A stretch of DNA of 43,114 nucleotides from the NCBI GenBank assembly GCA_021324975.1, contig JAJPIA010000017.1, positions 1 to 43,114 on the forward strand. The letters are read 5' to 3'. The notes under the pieces were generated by a model. The model did no database searches. It worked only from the letters and a program-made list of their open reading frames with translations, and was not told the DNA's origin. Source of the DNA: Bacillota bacterium (lineage in GTDB: Bacteria > Sysuimicrobiota > Sysuimicrobiia > Sysuimicrobiales > Segetimicrobiaceae). The translations under genes were made by a program, and so were the position numbers. Shown here piece by piece: positions 23,344-32,114 of this stretch (its first letter is position 1; each line of letters starts with the position of its first letter).

Positions 23344-25026
23344 GTGACGACGACCGCATCTGCGTTGGTGGCCACGCTCGCGGCGCACGGCGCGGATCAC
23401 CTGTTTGGGCTGCCCGGATCTACCGAAGCGAGCCTGCTGGACGCGCTCCGGCGCGATGGGCGCGTCCGCTACGTGATGGCGCTCCACGAGAGCATCGCCG
23501 TCGCCATGGCCGACGGCTACGCGCGGGCGAGTCGAGGTGTCGGTGTCGCGAGCCTGCACACGTCGGTGGGCGCGATGAACGGCCTCAGTCAAGTCTATAA
23601 CGCCTGGCGCGACGCCTCGCCCGTCGTCGTGATCACGGGCCACAAGGAGCGGATGATCCTCGCGCAAGATGGGTTTTGCGCGTTTGCCGACCTGCCGGCC
23701 CTCTTCGCTGCCTGCACAAAGTGGACATGGCAGAGCCTCTCATCCGCCGCGGTGGCACAGGATCTCCGGCGTGCGTTGCATGTATCCGCTACATCGCCGC
23801 CCGGACCCGTGTTTCTGTCCGTCCCCGAGGACATGCTCGGGGAGTCCACCGGGGGGACGGCAGTGGACGCCGGCGCCGGAGCTCGAATGGCGCCGGGCAA
23901 ATCCGAGAGCGGGAGGCCCGGGCCACCGGGGCGGCGGCCTGATCGCGCCGCGACACTCGCCGCGGCGCGTCTCTTGCTTCAAGCACACCGGCCTGTGCTG
24001 CTCCTTGGGAATGACGCGTCGGGGGCGCCGCGGGAGGCGCGAATGCTCGCCGAGGCGCTCGCGCTGCCCGTGGTGATCCCCGATGTCACCGAACTCTCGA
24101 CGCTTCCATTCCCTGCGGACGATCCTAACTACGTCGGCCTTTACGAGCAGGAGCCGGCGGTGCTCGAGGGATGTGATGTGCTTGCCGCGATCGGATGTCG
24201 GGTCTTCTTTCCGTTCTCGGGCGCGCACAGTCCGCGACTACCGCCGGGCGCCCAATTGATTCACGCGCACCCGGATCCGCGCCAGGTGGGTTGGCAGATC
24301 CTTCCGACCGTGGGGATGCCGGCCGACGCCGGTCCCGCGCTACGCGATCTCGCGGACGCCACAGCGGAACTCGGCGGTCTTGATCCACAGCGGAGAGAGG
24401 AGCGACGCGTGCGGGTGGCGAGTCTCCGGCGCGCGTGGGAAGATCGGCTCCGCGCCGAACGCGAAACGCGGTGGGGCGGCGTCCCGATCTCGCTTCCCCG
24501 CCTTGCGGCCGAGTTGGGCCGCGTCGCTCCGCGCGGGACCGTGTTTGTGGACGAGGCCGTCCGGTCGTCCCCCGCGATGCTCAAACATCTGCCCCTGCCG
24601 CCGGAGGCCGCATGGTACCACACGAGCGGGGGCGCGCTTGGGTGGGGCGTTCCGGCGGCCGTCGGGATGCGGCTCGCCGCGGGCAGACACCCCGTTGTGG
24701 CGATCGTTGGCGACGGCGCGTTTCACTTCAGCGCGCAGTCGCTCTGGACGGCCGCCCGCGAGGACGCGCCGGTCGTCGTGGTCGTGTTGGACAACGCCGG
24801 ATATCTTGCCGTCCGCCGAGCGATCGAACGCTATCTTGGAACGCCGGTCGAACCGACCGCCTATCCCGGTGTCGCCATCGCCGAGTTGGACCACTGCGCG
24901 GTCGCGCGCGGATACGGCGCCGGGGCCACCCGCATCGCCCATCCCGACGAGATCGCACCTGCGCTCAAGGCAGCCGTCGCGTCAAACCGGTCTGAAGTCG
25001 TAGTGGTCCCTGTCGAGGATGTGTGA
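23344..25026 (+). CDS. Thiamine-diphosphate-dependent decarboxylase/synthase (benzoylformate decarboxylase-like)
   Basis: This 560-residue enzyme belongs to the ThDP superfamily that includes acetolactate synthase, benzoylformate decarboxylase and oxalyl-CoA decarboxylase. The N-terminal Pyr domain has the catalytic Glu49 in ALHESIAVAMADGYAR. The middle domain covers about 205-340. The C-terminal PP domain carries the ThDP/Mg motif GDG at 456-458 with the paired Asn484 (VVVLDNAGY). The pattern of a small hydrophobic first domain and a VGDGAFHFSAQSLWTAARED motif is closer to benzoylformate decarboxylase than to acetolactate synthase, but the substrate is not proven. GGGGAGG lies five bases before the GTG start. 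Confidence 0.88.
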   Translation: MTTTASALVATLAAHGADHLFGLPGSTEASLLDALRRDGRVRYVMALHESIAVAMADGYARASRGVGVASLHTSVGAMNGLSQVYNAWRDASPVVVITGHKERMILAQDGFCAFADLPALFAACTKWTWQSLSSAAVAQDLRRALHVSATSPPGPVFLSVPEDMLGESTGGTAVDAGAGARMAPGKSESGRPGPPGRRPDRAATLAAARLLLQAHRPVLLLGNDASGAPREARMLAEALALPVVIPDVTELSTLPFPADDPNYVGLYEQEPAVLEGCDVLAAIGCRVFFPFSGAHSPRLPPGAQLIHAHPDPRQVGWQILPTVGMPADAGPALRDLADATAELGGLDPQRREERRVRVASLRRAWEDRLRAERETRWGGVPISLPRLAAELGRVAPRGTVFVDEAVRSSPAMLKHLPLPPEAAWYHTSGGALGWGVPAAVGMRLAAGRHPVVAIVGDGAFHFSAQSLWTAAREDAPVVVVVLDNAGYLAVRRAIERYLGTPVEPTAYPGVAIAELDHCAVARGYGAGATRIAHPDEIAPALKAAVASNRSEVVVVPVEDV

Positions 25027-25112
25027 GCGCGACCTCCCCAGTCTCGTTGTGTCCGGCCGCGCGGCGTGCACCTCGACCTCGAACGCGGGCTCCCAAGTTT
25101 CGCGGCCGATCC

Positions 25113-25895
25113 TCACTGGCAGGGGCGCCGGAGCGCGGACGCGGCCACTCCGAACGCGGCGCCCGGCTCCCAGCCTATTTTCGTTGTGACGCCAATGACC
25201 TCTCCCGCGCTGTTCACGATCGGCGCTCCGCTGTCTCCCGGCAGGACGGGCTGCGAGAGGGATAGTCGGAGCATGGGCGCACCGTCCTGCGAGTCGAAGC
25301 TCTGCGCCACAAGACCACGGACAACATGCAATCGAAGTGGGCCGGAGACGCGGCCGTATCCGGGCACAGTTACGCGGCCCATAGGAGCGGCCCCCTCGGC
25401 CACGGACATCGCGGGGATTGCCGGTAGTGGGCCTCGGTGCATGGGGAACGTGAGGTCCGGATTGCCACGCAGAAAGACAAACCTGTCGGCCGGCCCGTCC
25501 CAGGGCTTGAGACGAATTTCGGCAACATCGCGATAGAAGGTGGAATCGTACCGCGGCGAGTTGTCACCAAGCGGATAGGCGCAAACCAGGTCGGCACGGT
25601 AGGCTTCACCGCCCCACAAGCCAATCAGAACGTATCGACCCGGCTCTCGCAGGTAACGCCACACGACGTGGCTGGCCGTAATGGCACGGCCGTCTGAGCC
25701 GATGAACCAGGCGGTCCCGTAATATACCATGGCGTAGCCTTTCTGCGGATCGGCCACGCTTACGAGGAGGACGCTGGTCCACGTATCTCGAGCCTGCGGA
25801 TTGGTTTGCGCACCAATCGGCTCGTTCGTCGTGGCGACGGCGAGTGCCACGATTAGGACCGCGCAACCGGCGAGTAACCTACGGCAACTTCTCAA
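25113..25895 (-). CDS. Trypsin-like serine protease, exported
   Basis: This chymotrypsin-fold protease of about 260 residues has the complete triad His76 (TASHVV), Asp123 (RDVAEIRL) and Ser222 (PGDSGAPIV), numbered from the TTG at 25895. The N-terminus has a basic start and a hydrophobic helix (LLAGCAVLIVALAVATT), a signal peptide or anchor. The frame extends back to 26030 but that would place 45 unlikely residues before the signal; TTG 25895 overlaps the end of the preceding gene by 17 bases, which suggests coupling. No PDZ domain follows, so it is not a full HtrA/DegP. Its target is unknown. It may be processed outside the membrane. Confidence 0.8.
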   Translation of the reverse strand: MRSCRRLLAGCAVLIVALAVATTNEPIGAQTNPQARDTWTSVLLVSVADPQKGYAMVYYGTAWFIGSDGRAITASHVVWRYLREPGRYVLIGLWGGEAYRADLVCAYPLGDNSPRYDSTFYRDVAEIRLKPWDGPADRFVFLRGNPDLTFPMHRGPLPAIPAMSVAEGAAPMGRVTVPGYGRVSGPLRLHVVRGLVAQSFDSQDGAPMLRLSLSQPVLPGDSGAPIVNSAGEVIGVTTKIGWEPGAAFGVAASALRRPCQ

Positions 25896-26403
25896 CGGGC
25901 ACGACCCGGCTTTCCCTAGCCGGCGGAGCCTGGTCGCTACCGACGCGGCCGACCACGATCTCGGCGACAAAGTAGTTTTCGCCCCGGACCGGTGCGCCGG
26001 CCAGGCGGCGGCGCGTCGCCAACTGGCCAACGTGGGTCAGCGCATCGGCAATCGGCCCCTGGAAGAGCCGCTCGGCCGGCGCCTGCAGCGGCGCTCCCGA
26101 CGCGAGATAGGCGTCCAGCGCGCCGAGGGCCGCGAAAAAGCGCTCAACCTGTCTGTCCCAATCGCCGGTCGAATTGTGCCACTGCTCGACCCCCTGCGCC
26201 ATGGACAGGGCCCATTCCATGAGATCGCCCAAGTGCGCGGCGATGCGTGCCGGCGTCATAGCGGTCGGCTCATTCAGCTGGAAGTCGCCAAATCCGGGCG
26301 GCGCGTCCCGCATTGCCTTGGCCGCGCGATAGGCCAGCGCGGCAAGACAGTGGCGCAGCGGGATGCCGGCGCCGGCCTCGTGGCTCGTCGCAGGATCGCC
26401 CAT
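25879..26403 (-). CDS. DinB-like four-helix protein
   Basis: The 174-residue product has a DinB-type arrangement: ARIAAHLGDLMEWALSMAQG with the first metal-binding His, DWDRQVERFFAALGALDAYL as the next helix, and PIADALTHVGQLATRRRLAG with the second His. The NYFVAEIVVGRVG tail is common in this subgroup. DinB-like proteins often act as thiol- or metal-dependent transferases or are of unknown function. ATG 26403 follows a GGGCGG-like site; a longer frame up to 26487 is less plausible. Its 3' end overlaps the protease start, so the two genes are probably co-transcribed. Confidence 0.72.
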   Translation of the reverse strand: MGDPATSHEAGAGIPLRHCLAALAYRAAKAMRDAPPGFGDFQLNEPTAMTPARIAAHLGDLMEWALSMAQGVEQWHNSTGDWDRQVERFFAALGALDAYLASGAPLQAPAERLFQGPIADALTHVGQLATRRRLAGAPVRGENYFVAEIVVGRVGSDQAPPARESRVVPVEKLP

Positions 26404-26504
26404 ATCCGCCCGATCACCCCCGGGGCATGGTTGGCCTGCAGGCTGGGTTGGGGCGGCAGGCCACGTACGACGAGTACCATTCGACAAGCACCTGCCAAAT
26501 GTCC

Positions 26505-26720
26505 TCAGGGGAACCCGCTTGGCACCCAGCCCCCGCTTGATCGCCCGACCGGTGTCTGTTGGGAATGGCCGTTGGGCTTTTCGTCGGAGATCACGACGAC
26601 GTACGCAATCGGGGTGGCCGTGGCGGCTGCGTCAGGAGCGGCGGGTGTCGCCGCCGTAGTCACGTAAGCCGCCAGGGCAACCGTCAGGGCGAGGAGCGCG
26701 CGCATCGCGGCGTTTCGCAT
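26505..26720 (-). CDS. Possible small secreted peptide or broken exported protein (71 aa)
   Basis: The frame begins MRNAAMRALLALTVALAAYV, a good signal-peptide pattern with an alanine-rich cleavage region, then continues for about 40 residues (TPIAYVVVISDEKPNGHSQQ) without a recognisable fold. No Shine-Dalgarno is visible. It lies upstream of the DinB-like and protease genes on the same strand and divergent from GH5. It could be the 5' end of a damaged larger gene. Confidence 0.35.
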   Translation of the reverse strand: MRNAAMRALLALTVALAAYVTTAATPAAPDAAATATPIAYVVVISDEKPNGHSQQTPVGRSSGGWVPSGFP

Positions 26721-26749
26721 GGGAAGACTATACCAACGTGCGGTTGTGG

Positions 26750-26771
26750 AGGTGTTAACGAGGTGTTAACG
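26750..26771. repeat. Two tandem 11-base repeats, candidate operator
   Basis: AGGTGTTAACG occurs twice without spacing (26750-26760 and 26761-26771). Each copy contains the palindrome GTTAAC. The repeats lie 23 bases upstream of the GH5 start and in the divergent region with the 71-residue frame. An 11-base period puts both copies on nearly the same face of the helix, as for cooperative protein binding. Confidence 0.5.
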
Positions 26772-26794
26772 CAGGACACATTGATCCCAGGTTC

Positions 26795-27925
26795 ATGACG
26801 AGTACGGTGCCGCGTTCCCTCCGCACCGCGCTTGCGTTGGTCCTCATCCTCATGAGTGCCACATGGGTCGGGCCCGCGGCCCGCACTTTGGCCCAGGAAC
26901 CGAGCGCCGGCATAGAAGAGTTCCCCGCGACCCCGAGCGATCACCCGCCGGGCGCGTCGCCCGCCGTCTGGGCGGCCGCCGCGGCCATGGGCCGCGGCGT
27001 TAACTTCGGCAACATGCTGGAGGCGCCGGAGGAGGGGGCGTGGGGTCTGGTCGTGCGCGATGAGTTCATCGATGCCGTCGCTGCGGCGGGCTTTACGACC
27101 GTGCGTTTGCCCGTGCGCTGGAGCAACCATGCAGCGGCGGCGGCGCCGTTCACCATCGACGCGGGGTTTTTGGACCGCGTCACGTCGGTGGTCGACAAGC
27201 TCCTCGCCAGGGACCTCTACGTTGTGCTGAACATGCATCACTACCATCAACTCGATGGCGACCCGCTCGACGGCGGGGAGTTCGCGGTCGACGACGCGGT
27301 CGTAGACGTGCGGTTTCTGACGCTTTGGCGGCAGATCGCCGAGCATTTCCGCGACGAACCCGGCCGTCTGCTGTTCGAACTCTACAATGAACCTCACCGC
27401 CGGCTGACGGCGGCGAGGTGGAACGATCTTGCCGCGCGGGCGCTCGGCGTCATCCGGGAGGCCAACCCCGATCGCATCGTGGTCATCGGCCCCGTGAATT
27501 GGAACCAGGCAACGGCCCTATCGTCTCTTCGCCTGCCCGATGACGCGGACCTGATCGCGACGATCCACGACTACCGGCCCTTCGACTTTACTCATCAGGG
27601 AGCCGACTGGGTGCGCCCGATCCCGCCGGTGGGCGTGACCTGCTGCGACGCCGGCCAGCGAGCCGCGGCGGCGGCACCGCTCACCGCGGCGAAGGCATGG
27701 GCGGACGTCGCCGGTTATCCGGTCTTTCTCGGGGAATTTGGCGCCTACAGCAAGGCGGACATGCCATCACGAGTTACGTACACGCGGTTCGTGCGCGAAC
27801 AGGCGGAAGCCCGAGGCTTCCCGTGGGCCTACTGGGAACTGGCCGCCGGCTTCGGCGTCTACGACCCGGTGGCGCACACGTGGCGCGTCCCGCTCGAGGA
27901 CGCCCTGCTTGGTCGCGACCCGTAG
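26795..27925 (+). CDS. Glycoside hydrolase family 5 (cellulase-like), exported
   Basis: This 376-residue enzyme has a signal peptide (hydrophobic core about residues 11-28, cleavage near ARTLAQ) and a single GH5 catalytic domain. The acid/base Glu199 lies in FELYNEPH and the nucleophile Glu314 in FLGEFGAY, with GRGVNFGNMLEAP near 67 and the conserved His pair HDY near 258. GH5 enzymes cleave beta-1,4-glucans, mannans and related polysaccharides; the substrate cannot be assigned here. No carbohydrate-binding module is fused. Two tandem repeats just upstream may control it. It stands alone, without transporter or other glycosidases nearby. Confidence 0.93.
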   Translation: MTSTVPRSLRTALALVLILMSATWVGPAARTLAQEPSAGIEEFPATPSDHPPGASPAVWAAAAAMGRGVNFGNMLEAPEEGAWGLVVRDEFIDAVAAAGFTTVRLPVRWSNHAAAAAPFTIDAGFLDRVTSVVDKLLARDLYVVLNMHHYHQLDGDPLDGGEFAVDDAVVDVRFLTLWRQIAEHFRDEPGRLLFELYNEPHRRLTAARWNDLAARALGVIREANPDRIVVIGPVNWNQATALSSLRLPDDADLIATIHDYRPFDFTHQGADWVRPIPPVGVTCCDAGQRAAAAAPLTAAKAWADVAGYPVFLGEFGAYSKADMPSRVTYTRFVREQAEARGFPWAYWELAAGFGVYDPVAHTWRVPLEDALLGRDP

Positions 27926-27964
27926 CAGCGGCGCCGCCGAACGTGCCGGTCCCGCTGTCCGCGT

Positions 27965-28228
27965 CTATGCCCGAAGCAGCTTGAATGCCTGCTTCCAGTT
28001 GCCCGACGTCTGCACCGCAAGGATCCAGACGAGGCACATCGCTTCGAGATAGTGCGCGGCCGTGATTCGAATTTCCCCTGTCTCAACGATCAGGGCGCCA
28101 CCGGTCCGCGTGACGGTGCAGCCGGCGGCGCGGTGTCGGATAATGTAAGCAACGGGACGTAGCGCTCGGCGCAAGCATCCGGGGACACAATCGGTTGGCC
28201 CGACCGCGGGGGTGGCACATGGCAGCAC
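27965..28228 (-). CDS. Small hypothetical protein (about 65-87 aa)
   Basis: The C-terminal 55 residues have a protein-like pattern (VETGEIRITAAHYLEAMCLV, then an ILAVQTSGNWKQAFKLL helix). The upstream part of the frame, beginning at ATG 28228 inside the Rieske gene start, looks less like coding sequence. No ribosome binding site fixes the start; a TTG near 28160 is another option. I cannot name the family. It fills the 293-base gap between GH5 and the Rieske gene. Confidence 0.38.
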   Translation of the reverse strand: MLPCATPAVGPTDCVPGCLRRALRPVAYIIRHRAAGCTVTRTGGALIVETGEIRITAAHYLEAMCLVWILAVQTSGNWKQAFKLLRA

Positions 28229-29964
28229 CGAGGTTCGTGCGTGCGGCGGCAGCCGCCGATGTCCGGGCGCGTGGCCGGCTGGCGATCAATGTCAACGGAC
28301 ACTCGCTCGTGCTCTTTGCCGACGGCGAGCGGGTGCGGGCGGTCGACAACCGGTGTCCGCACATGGGGTTTCCGCTCGATCGCGGCACCGTCCATGACGG
28401 CATCTTGACGTGCCACTGGCACCACGCCCGCTTTGATTTGTTGAGCGGCGGCACCCTCGACCAGTTCGCCGGCGATGTGCGTGTGTTCCCCACCGAGGTC
28501 CGGGATGGCGACGTCTGGGTAGATCTCGCACTCCACGAGGATCCCCTCGATTACCATCGCGCGCGGCTTCGCGACGGCTTGGAGCGCAATATCCCGCTGG
28601 TCATCGCCAAGGCCGCCGTGGCACTTGTCTCGAGCGATGAGAGCGCGGCGGACCCGTTTCGCGCCGGGCTGGAGTTCGGCGCGCGTTACCGGGAGGCCGG
28701 GTGGGGGCAGGGCCTCACGATCCACACCTGTATGATGAACCTCATGCCGTACCTCTATCCCGACGACCGGCCCCGGGCCATCTACCATGGCCTGGCAGCG
28801 GTGGCGCGCGATTGCCAGGGGAGGGCGCCGCGATTCCAGCTGCGGCCGCTGTCGGGGAACTCCTCAGACCCTGGAATGATCCACCGGTGGTTCCGGCGGT
28901 CTGTTGAGGTCCGCGACGCGGAAGGTGCCGAGCGCTGCATCGTATCCGCGGTCCGAGGAGGGGCCGATGGCCGCGCGGCGGCCGACCTGCTGTTTGCGGC
29001 CGCGACCGATCACCGGTACATTGCAACGGGGCACGCGCTCGACTTCACGAACAAGGCGCTCGAGGCCCTGGATCTGGCCGGCTGGGAGCACGCAGAAGCC
29101 GTGTTGGCCAGTCTGGCTTCAGGCTATGCCGAGGCCGAGCGGATGGAGGAATCGAACGAGTGGCGACACCCGGTGGACCTGATCAGGATCCTGGACGGCG
29201 CATTCGCGGAGCTGCCCACCGTGCTGGAAGCCGGGCGCGCACGAGCCGCCGCGTGGGACGGTCGGGCCGAGCTCGTGCCGGTATTGCTCGGAGACGATCC
29301 GGCCGGGATCACGCGGGCGCTCCTGGACGCGTTGCGTGACGGCGCCCGTCCCGCCGATCTGGCCGGCACCGTGGCCTACGCCGCCGCGCTGCGCATCGCG
29401 CGCTTCCCGCAGACAAATGAGTTCGGCGACTGGGACACGGCGCTCCACACCTTCACGTTTGCGAACGCCGTCCACCAGGGATTACGGCGCGTGGACTCGC
29501 CCGAGCTGCTCCGCGGTGTGTTTGATGCGGCGATGAGCGTCTATCTCGACCGCTTTCTCAATGTCCCGGCGGCGCGCTTGCCGCATTCCGAGGGAACCGG
29601 CCTTGCGGTAGAGCGGCTCCTACCGGAGTTGCTCGATGTGCTCGACCGGCAGCAACAGGTGCAGGAAGCCGGCCGGCTCGTTGATGCCTACATGGCCGGA
29701 GGAGGAATGGTCGCGTCGTTGCTCTCCACGCTCGGCCGCGCGCTACTTCGAGAGGATCGCAACTTTCATACGATCCAGATGCTGGAGGCGGCCGCCCGGC
29801 AGGGCCAGTACTTGACGGGGACCCCCGAAGGGACCCACGTGCTCGTGGCGGCGGCGAGATATCTGGCGGCCCATGCACCGACGGTGCGAGCGGAAGGGCA
29901 AACGTTCCAGATCGCCCATCGTCTATTTCGCGGGGAACGGCTATTCGAGGACGCCGATAGCTAG
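28219..29964 (+). CDS. Rieske [2Fe-2S] protein with long uncharacterised C-terminal region
   Basis: The 581-residue protein begins with a Rieske ferredoxin-like domain (about residues 5-105). The cluster ligands are all present: Cys46-x-His48 in NRCPHMGFPL and Cys65-x2-His68 in TCHWHHARFD. The remaining 470 residues are mostly helical, with His- and Arg-rich motifs (LTIHTCMMNLMPYL, AIYHGLAAVA, LHTFTFANAVHQGL) but no Rieske-oxygenase 2-His-1-Asp motif I can identify. The repeated His residues in helices recall the questin-oxidase-like (DUF4243) family; this is a tentative resemblance. No signal peptide, so it is probably cytoplasmic. GGGGGT precedes the ATG at 28219. No reductase or oxygenase partner is adjacent. 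Confidence 0.85.
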   Translation: MAAPRFVRAAAAADVRARGRLAINVNGHSLVLFADGERVRAVDNRCPHMGFPLDRGTVHDGILTCHWHHARFDLLSGGTLDQFAGDVRVFPTEVRDGDVWVDLALHEDPLDYHRARLRDGLERNIPLVIAKAAVALVSSDESAADPFRAGLEFGARYREAGWGQGLTIHTCMMNLMPYLYPDDRPRAIYHGLAAVARDCQGRAPRFQLRPLSGNSSDPGMIHRWFRRSVEVRDAEGAERCIVSAVRGGADGRAAADLLFAAATDHRYIATGHALDFTNKALEALDLAGWEHAEAVLASLASGYAEAERMEESNEWRHPVDLIRILDGAFAELPTVLEAGRARAAAWDGRAELVPVLLGDDPAGITRALLDALRDGARPADLAGTVAYAAALRIARFPQTNEFGDWDTALHTFTFANAVHQGLRRVDSPELLRGVFDAAMSVYLDRFLNVPAARLPHSEGTGLAVERLLPELLDVLDRQQQVQEAGRLVDAYMAGGGMVASLLSTLGRALLREDRNFHTIQMLEAAARQGQYLTGTPEGTHVLVAAARYLAAHAPTVRAEGQTFQIAHRLFRGERLFEDADS

Positions 29965-30272
29965 GCCTCGAGCGGCTTTGTGAAGCGGTCTCTGGCGGCC
30001 TCCACGCTCGGGAACACTTCGAACTTCTCGTTCTCGAGCAGCGAAAGCACAAAGAAAATGCGCCGCACGACGGCCGCGGCGGAGGGGACGACGACGGCAA
30101 ATTGGGTCTGGTTACACCGGCAGTGACGATAGGCTTGCAGTACCGAGCTGATCCCCGGGCTGTCGATGCAGAGCGCTTTCGACAGGTCAATAATGAGCGG
30201 GGCGTCGCTGCTCGACGCGCGGTCGATGACCGCCTGGAAGAAATGGACGTTGGCCAGATCGATCGAGATCCG
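29961..30272 (-). pseudogene. STAS-domain protein lacking its start
   Basis: About 103 codons on the minus strand read as most of a STAS domain: SIDLANVHFFQAVIDRASSS, then APLIIDLSKALCIDSPGISS, a VVVPSAAAVVRRIFFVLSLL helix and a VFPSVEAARDRF end. A TAA (30273-30275) lies immediately upstream in frame, and there is no ATG, GTG or TTG before the conserved core, so the N-terminal strand and start are missing. STAS proteins act as anti-sigma factor antagonists or sensor output modules. The fragment abuts a PAS-like fragment in another frame. Its stop overlaps the Rieske stop on the other strand. Confidence 0.7.
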
Positions 30273-30346
30273 TTACCATGCCGTCGCGGTCGAGTCGGTC
30301 GGCCATCGTCTGTCGCACGGCCGGATCGACGTACAAGTCTTTCGTC
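30273..30346 (-). pseudogene. PAS-like fragment joined to the broken STAS gene
   Basis: The minus strand reads KDLYVDPAVRQTMADRLDRD followed by GMVTDL, the helix and following strand typical of the middle of a PAS domain in sensor kinases and GGDEF proteins. The rest of the PAS domain is not found in frame. Together with the STAS piece this suggests a signalling gene that has lost internal sequence. Confidence 0.5.
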
Positions 30347-30641
30347 CGCGACCGGCCGCTGATAACTGCCGGCGATGTTCCATAGAGCCTCGTCGGGGCG
30401 ACGCTCGGCGGTCTCATCCGCGTCGGGCACGGCGCCATGGACACCCGAGTCTTCCACCATAGCCCTCCCCCGTAGCAACAGCGGTCGGCTGGTCTCCGAT
30501 ATGATGCCCGTCTCGCCCTGCGCTGAGACGCGCTCTTTTGGGTGCGCGTCACCGGCGGGTGCGCTCCAGGAGCTCTCCGGGCGGTGAACGGGATCGAGCG
30601 GGATGCCGGCAGGGCGTGACGGCCCGAAGGCGTGAGCCGGG
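30347..30641. other. 295-base segment with no recognised gene
   Basis: Only shadow frames are seen. The segment may hold the decayed 5' part of the PAS/STAS locus on the minus strand. I see no clear promoter, terminator or repeat. Confidence 0.4.
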
Positions 30642-31847
30642 TCAGCCGGCGCGCGCCGCACGGTCGAGGTGCAGGGCGACGCGGGCGTAGATGCGCGCCG
30701 CCGCGAGTAGCTCGTCCACGGCAACACGCTCGTCGTCCGCATGCGCCTGCGCCAGGTCCGCCGGCCCACAGATGACGGCCGCCGTCCCAGCCTCGTGCAG
30801 GATCGCCGCGTCGGTGAAGGCATCGAAGTGAACGCGCCGCGCCGGCCCACCGGTGACCCCGGCGATGGCGGACCCGACGGCGCGGGCCAGCGGATGATCC
30901 GGCGCGATCCAGATCGGTGGATGCGCGACGCGCTCGAACTCGGCGTCGCGCACGACCTCCGCGGCGTCGCGGCCGATGGTCTCGTCGACGATCGCCACGA
31001 GATCGGCTTTGATCCGTTCGGGGCTGTCGCCGGACACCCAGCGCTTGTCGAACGTAAACGTACAGCGATCCGGCACCGTATTGCGGCTCACGCCGCCGTC
31101 GATCGTTCCGATGTTGAACGACGCGCGCCCGAGGTCCGCCGAGTCCTGACCGCGCCACCGCTCGGGTAACCGCGACTCGAGCCCGACAAGGAGGTGCGCC
31201 GCCCGCAAAATGGCGCTGATTCCCCGCTCCGGCGTGGCGCCGTGTGCCGTACGGCCCCGAACGGTGATCACGTAGCGGTCCACGCCTTTGTGCCCGAGGC
31301 ACAAGCCGAGCCCCGTCGGCTCTCCCACGACCGCAAACGACGCGGGCGGGCCGTCCATGCACAGCGCCGCGGTGCCGTCGTTGCCGCTCTCTTCGGCGAC
31401 CACCGCGGCCAGGACGATCGACCGGTGCGGACGCACGCCGCACCGCCGCAGGGCCGCCATGGCGGACGCCATTGCCGCCACGGCGCCTTTCATGTCTCCC
31501 GCGCCCCGGCCCCACAGCGCGCCGTCGTGCACCTCGCCGCCGAACGGCGGATACCGCATGGAACCGGAGGGCGGCACCGTATCGAGGTGCCCGTTCAGCA
31601 TGAGGACCGGCAGGCCAGGCCCGGCACCGGGCAGCACGGCCAGCACGTTGCGCCGGCCGGCCATGACCTCCGGCATGGTGACCTCAAGACCCTCTCGGGA
31701 CAGAAAGTCTGCGAGCGCACGCCCGACCTCGGTCTCCCACCCGCACTCCGGACCGTGGCTGGGGATGGCGACGAGGCGCCGGGCGAGGGCAAGGATTTCG
31801 TCGGGGTGGAGCGCCTCGTCCACCCGCATCACGATCTCGTCGTTCAT
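30642..31847 (-). CDS. M20-family deacylase/desuccinylase (ArgE/DapE-like)
   Basis: This is a 401-residue zinc-dependent amidohydrolase. The ligands are His87 (NGHLDTVPP), Asp118 (GRGAGDMKG), the catalytic and bridging Glu152-Glu153 (AEESGNDG), Glu176 (VGEPTG) and the C-terminal His in AQAHADDE. Motif spacing matches the acetylornithine deacetylase/succinyl-diaminopimelate desuccinylase group; whether it serves arginine or lysine synthesis or a catabolic route is open, since no biosynthetic genes surround it. An in-frame stop lies six codons upstream of the ATG; the nearest GGGAGG is 19 bases away, so the start codon is not strongly supported. It is divergent from the flavoprotein at 32115. 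Confidence 0.92.
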   Translation of the reverse strand: MNDEIVMRVDEALHPDEILALARRLVAIPSHGPECGWETEVGRALADFLSREGLEVTMPEVMAGRRNVLAVLPGAGPGLPVLMLNGHLDTVPPSGSMRYPPFGGEVHDGALWGRGAGDMKGAVAAMASAMAALRRCGVRPHRSIVLAAVVAEESGNDGTAALCMDGPPASFAVVGEPTGLGLCLGHKGVDRYVITVRGRTAHGATPERGISAILRAAHLLVGLESRLPERWRGQDSADLGRASFNIGTIDGGVSRNTVPDRCTFTFDKRWVSGDSPERIKADLVAIVDETIGRDAAEVVRDAEFERVAHPPIWIAPDHPLARAVGSAIAGVTGGPARRVHFDAFTDAAILHEAGTAAVICGPADLAQAHADDERVAVDELLAAARIYARVALHLDRAARAG

Positions 31848-32114
31848 GTTCGCGGCGTGTCTCTATCCTCCCGGTGTCGGTGAGCCGCACGGTCCCGCGG
31901 GCCCGCGGGCCGTACAGACCGCAACGAACGTCTGCTGCGCCTGTTCGGTGCGCCGCCCTGGCCTCCCTGTCGTTGGTTAGGCTCCGTTCGTCTGCGCATG
32001 GCGCCGCCGTGCCCGGTGTACCTCGCGGCGAGGCAGGAGAGCGCACCGAATTCGATAGAAGGACAGCCGGGAGAGCGAACGGGAGGTATAGGCCACATAG
32101 GAAAGCCACATCGA

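Noticed and set aside
29558-30850. 430-codon minus-strand frame spanning the Rieske 3' end and the PAS/STAS remnant
   Set aside because: The translation is Ser/Arg/Pro-rich with no domain pattern. The STAS sequence is in a different frame of the same strand.
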